Part shown: positions 57,281 through 64,000 of the stretch, one piece after another
How positions within the stretch are numbered: position 1 is the stretch's first letter
How the letters are laid out: each line of letters opens with the position of its first letter
Assembly (NCBI GenBank): GCA_023079485.1
Contig: CM041092.1
Coordinates: 3,367,127-3,431,126 of the forward strand
Direction of reading: 5' to 3'
Length of the DNA stretch: 64,000 nucleotides
Origin: Archilochus colubris
Lineage: Eukaryota; Chordata; Aves; Apodiformes; Trochilidae
Notes under the pieces: model-generated
Told to the model about the DNA's origin: nothing
Databases searched by the model: none
What the model saw: only the letters and a program-made list of their open reading frames with translations
Position numbers and translations under genes: made by a program

Positions 57281-57836
57281 AGGAAAAGAGGAGGAAGAGA
57301 GGAGGAAGAGAGGAGGAAGAGAGGAAGAAGAGAGGAGGAAGAGAGGAAAAAGAAAAAAGGAAAAAAGGGAAAAAGGAAAAAAGGGAAAAAAGGAAAAAAA
57401 GGGAAAAAGGAAAAAAGGGGAAAAAGGGAAAAAGGGAAAAAGGGAAAAAGGGAAAAAGGGAAAAAGGGAAAAAGGAAAAAAGGAAAAAAGGAAAAAAGGA
57501 AAAAAGGAAAAAAGGAAAAAAGGAAAAAAGGAAAAAAGGAAAAAAGGAAAAAAGGAAAAAAGGAAAAAAGGGGAAAAGGGAAAAAAGGAAAAAAGGGAAA
57601 AAAGGGAAAAAAGGGGAAAAAGGGGAAGAAGGGGAAAAAGGGGAAAAAGGGAAAAAAGGGAAAAAAGGAAAAAAGGGAAAAAAGGGGAAAAAGGGAAAAA
57701 AGGGAAAAAAGGAAAAAAGGGAAAAAAGGGAAAAAAGGGAAAAAAGGAAAAAAGGGGAAAAAGGGAAAAAAGGGAAAAAAGGGAAAAAAGGAAAAAAGGA
57801 AAAAAGGAAAAAAGAAAAAAAGGAAAAAAGGAAAAG
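57281..57836 (+). repeat. homopurine tract, GAGGAAGA then 8-bp GGGAAAAA/GGAAAAAA
   Basis: About 555 bp with no pyrimidine. The first 70 bp are GAGGAAGAGAG units. The rest is an 8-bp periodic GGGAAAAA or GGAAAAAA repeat, with runs of one variant replacing the other and occasional 9-bp GGGGAAAAA. The 227- and 257-codon frames on the two strands are artefacts. Confidence 0.98.
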
Positions 57837-58653
57837 TCAGAGCCAGAACTTTAAAATGTAATTTCAGTGAATGAAGTAGGACTAAAATCCAAATGAAACT
57901 GTAAACCAACTTACAAATGCAGAGGGGTTTAGCTTTTTGGGGGGTGCTGAGAAGTAACCTTAGGACTGCAGGAGGCTGACAGGTTTGTTTAAACACTTGG
58001 GGCTGACAGCACAGGAACTTCTTAGAAGTCTGCCTGGTTTTGTTAGAGCTCTCCTGTTCATACCCTAATACTGAACACTGTCAAGCTCTCAGTGACTGGC
58101 AGAAGGGGGTTGTTAAATGTGAAGAGGTGGCAGAGCCAGGGTGTCACACAATTCCCTCTGCTTTTAGTGCTCCTCAGCACAGCCCTTCTAATAATGCTGG
58201 GATTACATGATAAGGTGGTACTTGGCATGAGTAAAAAGGCTACACAATACAGCCTTTAAACAAACACTGAATTAAAAGCCATTGAGAAACCATCTAGCAT
58301 TAAATTAGTACTTTTATAAAGCCATAACATCATGCCACGACATGGCATTTCTTATAGGAAGCAGGCAGGGCAGTTTATACAATTCCATGTCTAAATACAT
58401 ACAAACTTGTGAGGAGGGCTACACAACCATGTCAATATATGTATATATGGTCATATATATATATATATAAATCAAAGCCTGCACATGGGGGGTGCCTGTG
58501 CACTGTTCATTATATATTACAATATTAAGCTGTTATCCATGCACAAGTATATTTATGTAGATATTGCCATTTATTAGAGCTAGGCAGTCCTTTACAGACT
58601 TAATAAAGAGCACCAGCATTATAAGCCAAGAACCATTTTTCCCTTTCCCTGTA
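57837..58653. other. non-coding; possible 3' UTR on minus strand
   Basis: Contains (AT)8 at 58453-58469 and AT-rich, conserved-looking sequence at 58.25-58.62 kb. On the minus strand an AATAAA hexamer lies at about 58575-58580, roughly 75 bp beyond the stop of the frame ending at 58654. This would suit a 3' UTR if that frame is real. Confidence 0.35.
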
Positions 58654-58907
58654 TTATTCAAATTTATTAAACAATATTTCACATTTGTTTGACACAATGT
58701 CAAACTCGGGACTCCTAAAGAACTGCTGCAGCTTTGGAACTGTTATGCTTTCTTGGACTTTAATCATTTTTGGCAAGGCTCCATTTCCTGTCAGAAAGTG
58801 AAACAGCTTAGGAATGTCATTTTCACGAAAGAAAACAGAGAGAATCCGAGAGGAAGTTCTCCTCCACTCCAGAGCCCCTAAGATACTCAAACACACTCGC
58901 AGGAGGG
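58654..58907 (-). CDS. candidate terminal exon, unrecognised protein
   Basis: On the minus strand, a branch-point-like CTAAT and acceptor (ATGTATTCCAG) lie directly above 58907. They are followed by 84 codons (after two bases of a split codon) to TAA at 58654. The peptide begins LLRVCLSILGALEW and later reads VPKLQQFFRSPEFDIVSN. An AATAAA hexamer lies about 75 bp downstream. No internal donor is good enough to continue splicing. No family is recognised. If real, it ends a separate transcript from the 55.5-57.2 kb candidates, which argues that at least one set is false. Confidence 0.17.
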
Positions 58908-61900
58908 CTGGAATACATCAAACATTAGCAGAGGGAAAAGGACACACTTTTCCCACATTAAAATACATGGATAAAGTTGAACTTTTGCTAAAAATAGTTC
59001 CCATGACTAATCCTATTAAGTTTTTAAAAAATTGGGCCGTATCTCCCTTGAAGTCAAATTGTTTTTTAACTTCAGAATGACATTAGAAAAAGACTCTAAA
59101 GTGCCTTTGCTTAAGTCAAAGTCCCTGGAAGATTATTTTTTCTTGTCTTTTTTTTTTTTTTTTTTAAAGTGAAATATGAAAAATGAGGACATGACCACAG
59201 ATCACTGTTCTAAAAGAGGAATTTACCTCTTGAAGAGGTGGGGAGGATCAGCCTCTCCCAGATCATGGATTGTGATTTAAATTTTGAAAGAGAGGCTTTC
59301 TGAGGAAGAAGAAGGTTAAAGGAAGCAGATAAAAACTCACCCTAAAGCCCTGCAATGCTTTTGGGTGAGAATCACCTATTTTCTTTGTTCAGAGGGCTAC
59401 TTATCTCAAAACCACTTTGACTCCTTGTTGGGGTGAAGAAAGAAGCAAGATATGGATATGGATATGTGGATACGGAGAACACAACCCACACCCCAGCAGG
59501 AAAATCCCTCCAGTACAAAGTTAGCATTTCCCACAGCATCTTGGCCACTCTGGCAGTAAACACAACCGTGGGCTTCTGACAGCCACCAGATCCACGTACA
59601 ATTTATGAATCCTATTTGAGGCCATCTGGGTGGTTTTCTATCAGACCAAACACTCTGGGTTTATTGCAAAGCTTGCACCATACTTGTTTGGGCTAACATA
59701 ACAGACAGCAATCCCAAGCTACAGTAACACCAGGGTTGTTTTAGAGGGAGAGCAGAAGGAAGGTGACTCCAAAGGAGGGCCAAATTCCATTCCTAAAGGA
59801 AAAGATATTCAAGTAGGACACCAAGAGAAAAAAGCCATTTAGCTCCTTCAAGGAATATGACCCAAATCCAAACAACACTCGCACACAATCAGGAAAAACA
59901 GGTAGGTTTATCTGTTGCACTTTCCCTAGAATTAGGTTAAATACCAAATGATGGGATTTCAGACCTCTATTTGCAACGTGTGCTTACAGCTGTGGGTTAC
60001 AAACCCCAAGGGATGGATGTGCAAACCAGTCCCTTGTCTGCAAAACCAGATGATGTGCAAACTACTCCCCTCCAAGTCTGAGCTTGCAGGACATCCTGGC
60101 ACCAGGGTCCACAGGACCCAAGCACAGGAGCTCCAGAAGGAAGCATCCAAGTGATAAAAGCCGAGCAGAACTTTTGAGCATGGCTTCAAGGAAAAGATAA
60201 AACCCTAAAAAGCATGCCCCAGGCACGTGCTATGGAAAGCACACATGCACCTAGCTCTGGCATGAGAAATGGCAGGGGTGGGCATTAATGAAACCCTTCT
60301 TCAGTTGTAGAATTGGAGAAGAAGGTTAGAAAAAGGAAAAGAAAATGAAAATAAATTAACTCAGCCATGAATCTGCACTTTCCACAGTTTGCCTGTAGAT
60401 TTTTCTATGAAGAGATGAACATGGAGCTAAAAGGCAATGAAGAAGGGAAGGGTCACAGGAATTGTCTGCTTCCATAAACCTCAACAGCTCCTGGTTTAAA
60501 ATGCATCCTCCACCTACCTTCTACTCAGCACTGAATGGGGAGGAAAAGCCAGAAGCATAAGCAGGCACTCAGGTTTGCTCGTGTAGCCACACACAAGTGT
60601 GCCCTGAGGGAAGGGAAAGAGCAGAGCAGGTTATGGTAAGAAAATCACCCCCTCCCGTGTGCTTTTCCTCTCTGTCTCTCGGGCAATGTGGGTCAGGTGT
60701 GATGGGGTGGTCCCACCACATTACACACACACCAGGGAACTGTAAAAACCTCACAGCACTGGCCTAAATCTGCTTCTGTTGAAGCTTTCTCCCCCTGCAA
60801 ACAAACACACACACACACTTCAACAGCAGCCCAGTCAGGTCAACACCCAAACACTTGCATTGCTCCTCCTCACCCCCCTGAATGAAATCTCTCCAGAAGT
60901 ATTGCTTTCCCCTTCTGCCCCCAGCTGAGCTTTCTTGCGACCCCCTGATGGTCCTGAGAAGAATAACTCGTTCTCCAAAACCAAACCTGTGCAATAGGTA
61001 CCTCCACTTTTCCCAAAGCATCACTGCCAGGTGTCCCAAGAGCAGAAGATGCATCAGAAGAACAGTGGCTTCTGCCTTGGACCAGCTTGGCTGCTAAGTC
61101 TCTAATTCAAAACCAGGGCATGGCATTTGTTTGTTGTTAAAAGTATAACTTTGTGTTTGCACTTACAGTAATGTCTTGTAGTGAGTTAGTCACTGAGGAA
61201 CACTTCCAGTCATTTATTTCTTTCCAGCACAGACTACACGTTTCCATGGCTATATACCACAGGAAAAAAAAAAAAAAAAAAAAAAGAAGAAGAAAGAAAA
61301 ATAAAAAAAATTCCAATTTCATGTGTAGATGAAATACTTCAAAGTCTCAAACACTCAAGCCATCACTAACACATGGAATAATATAAACTGGAATGAATTT
61401 TCAGGATGTAGTAGGCTAAAACTCAGCTTTCGAAGCAGCAGGGTTGAAGTGCACTTTGACACCAAGCCCTCCCCGTCCCCCTCTCCCCACACCCTCTAAC
61501 TCTTCCTTACCTCATCATCTTCTCATGCTTGGTCCCATCTGACAGCAGCTGGCAATCACCAATTGGCACCAGAGCCCATGAATTCATCCAAGCTACAGCT
61601 CAGATCTGCACTTCTGACCCATGCACTCCAAGCACCGTAAACTCAGTTGATACTGTAAACCCATGAAGTCAACTCAATAAATGTCCCTCCAAAACCTCTC
61701 CATCCCTCATCACACAGGATTCATTCAGACCCATCTTTAACTCCATGGACATTCCCCTGCCCACTGAGGCAAATGCTGGCACTCAGCTTATCTCAGCACC
61801 ATCCAAATCCCACACCTTCAAGAACTACTCTGCAAAGCCACCACGAGCATCAGTTTCTTCACCAGAGCATCTGAAAGGCTGTTTGATAAATCAGTGTTAG

Positions 61901-62126
61901 AAGTTTTGTTTGTACTATGGAAGGAGTCTTTTATACCGAGGGGAAGGAATTTGGAGAATGAAATCTAAATCTGGAGCTTTAATCCTATTTTTCTGCGTGG
62001 TTAAATACAAGTAAGGAACTCACTGTACTTCACCAATTTAGGAAAAAACACAAAAGCAAAACAAAGATAAAAGAAAACATTTTAAAAAATCCACAACAAA
62101 CCATACCATTAGGATGTTAAGCCATG
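58908..62126. other. non-coding stretch
   Basis: No gene is supported. Contents: T18 at 59148-59165, a GATATG hexamer repeat at about 59452-59468, (AC)7-type repeat at about 60806-60820, and A22 at 61264-61285. Minus-strand frames at 60764-61054 and plus-strand frames at 60882-61097 overlap and are unremarkable. Confidence 0.5.
61264..61285 (+). repeat. A22 homopolymer
   Basis: An uninterrupted A22 run followed by a short GAAGAAG stretch. No retrogene is recognised. Confidence 0.95.
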
Positions 62127-62426
62127 ATCATAGAATAGAATCACAGAATGGGTTGGATGGGAAGGCACCTTAAAGATCATCTAGTGCCAACCCCCCTGCA
62201 TGGCCAGGGACACCTTCCACTAGACCAGGTTGCTCAAAGCCCCATCCAATCTGCCCTTGAACACTTCCAGGGATGGGACAGCCACAACTTCCTTGGGCAA
62301 CCTGTGGCAGAGTCTCACCACCCTCAAAGGAAAAATTTCTTCCTAAATCTCCCCTCTTCAAGTTTGAAACTACTGCCCCTTGTCCTCTCACTACACATCA
62401 GTGTAAAAAGCCCAACCCCAGCACAC
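62127..62426 (-). mobile_element. CR1 LINE 3' fragment
   Basis: Complement of a CR1 3' region on the plus strand: ATCATAGAATAGAATCACAG, TGGGAAGGCACCTTAAAGAT, CCCCCCTGCATGGCCAGGGA, TAGACCAGGTTGCTCAAAGC and CAGGGATGGGACAGCCACAA. CTTCCTAAATCTCCCC and TTGTCCTCTCACTACACATC follow. It is the same subfamily as 36757-37076. Open frames on both strands here are CR1 shadows. Confidence 0.93.
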
Positions 62427-62799
62427 CATGAGCACTGTTCTCAATATGCTGTCACTTAACTCCCAGCTTTTTCTCATTCCTGTTGCCTCTGAAACAGCAG
62501 TTCCCACACCAACCTTCACTCCCCTCCCTTCTGCCCCAGCCTTGTCCCTCCTCGAGGGCATCACACTCAGGCAGCCATTCCCCTCCCTTTTTATCAGCTC
62601 ACTGAGCCCCTCAAAGATGGTCAGAACTTGTGTCCTCCTCCCCCCTTTCCTCTCTCCCCCCTCTAAATTTCCATTTTTATCTAGATTTTTGCAAGCCCAA
62701 CACAACCTAATGGGTGGGAGAAGGCCTGAGCCCAGATTGCTTAACAGTGCCTGGAGGGGCTTCTTCACCAAAGTTCGATGCTCTGATGAACAGCTTGCT
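62427..62799. other. non-coding stretch
   Basis: A pyrimidine-leaning unique sequence adjacent to the CR1 fragment. Open frames on both strands over the same bases (about 140 codons) have no recognisable domain. Confidence 0.5.
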
Positions 62800-62960
62800 G
62801 CAGCTCTAATGGTAAGGCATATAAAAGGCATCATACATTAAATTTAATGTTGCCTCATTAGTCTTAATTAGATTCCTACATTACACCAGGATTATAGTTT
62901 CTTCATGTTTATGTTTGCTCCTAAAATAAAGTCTGCACTAGACAACAGTCCCGTGTACTT
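62800..62960. promoter_or_regulatory. possible conserved non-coding block with palindrome
   Basis: An AT-rich block containing a perfect 16-bp palindrome, ACATTAAATTTAATGT (62835-62850), then CATTAGTCTTAATTAGATT (two homeodomain-type cores) and TTTATGTTTGC (forkhead-like). Free of repeats. This is inference from motif density only. Confidence 0.25.
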
Positions 62961-63709
62961 TCTAACCTTTGAGTGAGTATGTCCTGGATTGATACCTACC
63001 AAGAGTTTCAGCCTTGAGGAAACAGAAATCAGGTGTTACTAGAATTGTCTTTTGGACTGAGAGGCTGTGTACAGTCAGTCACAAATTAATAATTTAAAGA
63101 AAAAAAAAATATAGTATACACAAACATTAAAAATTACTCATCTTGTACAAGGGGTGAGCAGTGAATGGAAAGGACTCTTTGGTTCAAAGAAGTGGACTTA
63201 ATTTCTGTTTCTATGGCTGCTTTGCTTGATTGCTCTCATATTAACTAATATTACCTTCTGGACCAGCTTTTTTTAATGGTTTATTTACTTTAAGCTGTAA
63301 AATCCATTTCAAAATGATGCCACTAATTCAGCTTTGGAGCTTGGCTCGAAGTTGAGGGAAGAGTAGAGCTCATCCCATGAGTAGCCCCAATGACCTCCAT
63401 TGCAGGTCAGAGGCCATGGCAGGTCAGAGGCCAGCAGTCAACAGAGAGATGACCCAAACTCTGGTTTTCACTGGTGACAAAAACACCAGAAATGAAAGAA
63501 AATAAAGAAACCCCATAAAACAAACCCAGATGGTACCTGCTCAGTCTCCTCATGGTTGTGAGTGGTCCAGTTCCCAGCATTCAGCATCACCTCTGGCACA
63601 GCTCTACCTGCTCCATTTCAAATGACTGGTCTTGTCCCACCTGAAGTGACATTTATATTTAAAATATGTAAACTGTGAAAATGTCTATTTTAGGAAAAAA
63701 ACCAGGGTA
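62961..63709. other. non-coding stretch with 17-bp duplication
   Basis: Unique sequence. The word GCAGGTCAGAGGCCA is duplicated in tandem at 63402-63418 and 63419-63435 (17-bp period). No gene is supported. Confidence 0.5.
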
Positions 63710-63825
63710 CATTAGAAGGTTTTTAGGGATTTAGTTTAACGGTGGATTTGTCAGTGTTAAGCTAATGGTTGGACTTGATGATCCAAATGTTCTTTTCCAA
63801 CCAAAACAATTCTGTAATTCTAATA
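63710..63825 (+). mobile_element. CR1 LINE 3' end, plus orientation (old)
   Basis: A direct-strand CR1 3' end: TTTTTAGGGATTTAGTTTAA, GGTGGATTTGTCAGTGTTAA, TGGTTGGACTTGATGATCC, TTTTCCAACCAAAACAATTC, and a decayed terminal repeat (TTCTGTAATTCTAAT). 5'-truncated and diverged. Confidence 0.88.
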
Positions 63826-64000
63826 TAAAAAAACAGGTGTTTTTTTTTTTCCATGAAACTTACTAAAAAAAAAAAAAATACAAAAAAGTCTGGTTCCACC
63901 AGGATTAAGAAGTCAGAATTGGTTTACTAAACATTTCTTTTACTGAATTTTTTACCTAAGCTTTTAATAAATCACTGGAGTACCCCACCTGTCTTAGAAT
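63826..64000. other. non-coding window end
   Basis: AT-rich with two short A/T runs (about 63839-63850 and 63865-63878). Nothing else is recognised. Confidence 0.5.

Noticed and set aside
57171..57996. Frames of 227 and 257 codons
   Set aside because: Read-through of the GGAAAAAA repeat on the two strands.
9126..61285. Long A/T homopolymers as tails of processed pseudogenes
   Set aside because: None has a recognisable coding relic upstream or a visible target-site duplication. Most are simple homopolymers.
62148..62459. Plus- and minus-strand frames near 62.2-62.5 kb
   Set aside because: Lie within a CR1 3' fragment. Their GTP/PLDQVAQ-type peptides also appear at the other CR1 copies.
1..64000. 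A prokaryotic operon, defence system, endogenous retrovirus or novel gene cluster
   Set aside because: No Shine-Dalgarno-led gene strings, LTR pairs, gag/pol/env-like frames or multi-gene arrangement were found. Everything readable fits avian intergenic or intronic DNA with LINEs and simple repeats.

Overview
The window reads as nuclear DNA from a bird. The main evidence is at least ten copies or fragments of the CR1 LINE family, ending in the octamer-type 3' repeat (ATTCTATG units) typical of avian CR1. The rest is AT-leaning, intron-poor-looking single-copy sequence with many A/T homopolymers, very long purine-only microsatellites, and no CpG island. There are no bacterial operons, ribosome binding sites, CRISPR arrays or phage genes, and I recognised no tRNA or rRNA. 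The only protein I can name with confidence is the reverse transcriptase remnant of one CR1 element. The species cannot be settled from this sequence.

Layout. 1-6.2 kb: mostly single-copy DNA with three weak candidate minus-strand coding exons (1384-1497, 1803-1949, 4935-5057) and an old MIR-like SINE relic near 2.6 kb. 6.2-13.8 kb: several CR1 fragments, including a young CR1 inserted into an older one (12.68-13.29 kb). 13.8-31 kb: long non-coding stretch with poly(A/T) tracts, a possible conserved enhancer-like block (15.6-16.1 kb), one more candidate exon (22.6-22.9 kb) and a second MIR-like relic (26.4-26.5 kb). 31-38 kb: CR1 fragments, a roughly 700-bp purine microsatellite (33.27-33.97 kb) and a roughly 460-bp pyrimidine tract with a 35-bp higher-order repeat (37.16-37.62 kb). 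38-49 kb: non-coding, an enhancer-like block (41.7-42.0 kb), the longest CR1 with an open reverse-transcriptase frame (44.58-45.95 kb) and a third purine tract (48.51-49.01 kb). 49-64 kb: the part most suggestive of constrained sequence (51.2-51.6, 54.96-55.3, 56.4-56.85, 62.8-62.96 kb), with candidate minus-strand exons at 55.5-58.9 kb, a fourth purine tract (57.28-57.84 kb) and two CR1 ends.

Interpretation. The window is most simply intronic or intergenic DNA of a gene-poor region, probably next to or inside a gene on the minus strand. The candidate exons rest only on open frame plus splice-site match. In 64 kb some such combinations arise by chance, so they are given low confidence and none is assigned a function. 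I found no gene cluster or defence, metabolic or mobile system beyond the LINEs. The most distinctive real structure is the set of four very long strand-asymmetric homopurine/homopyrimidine tracts.
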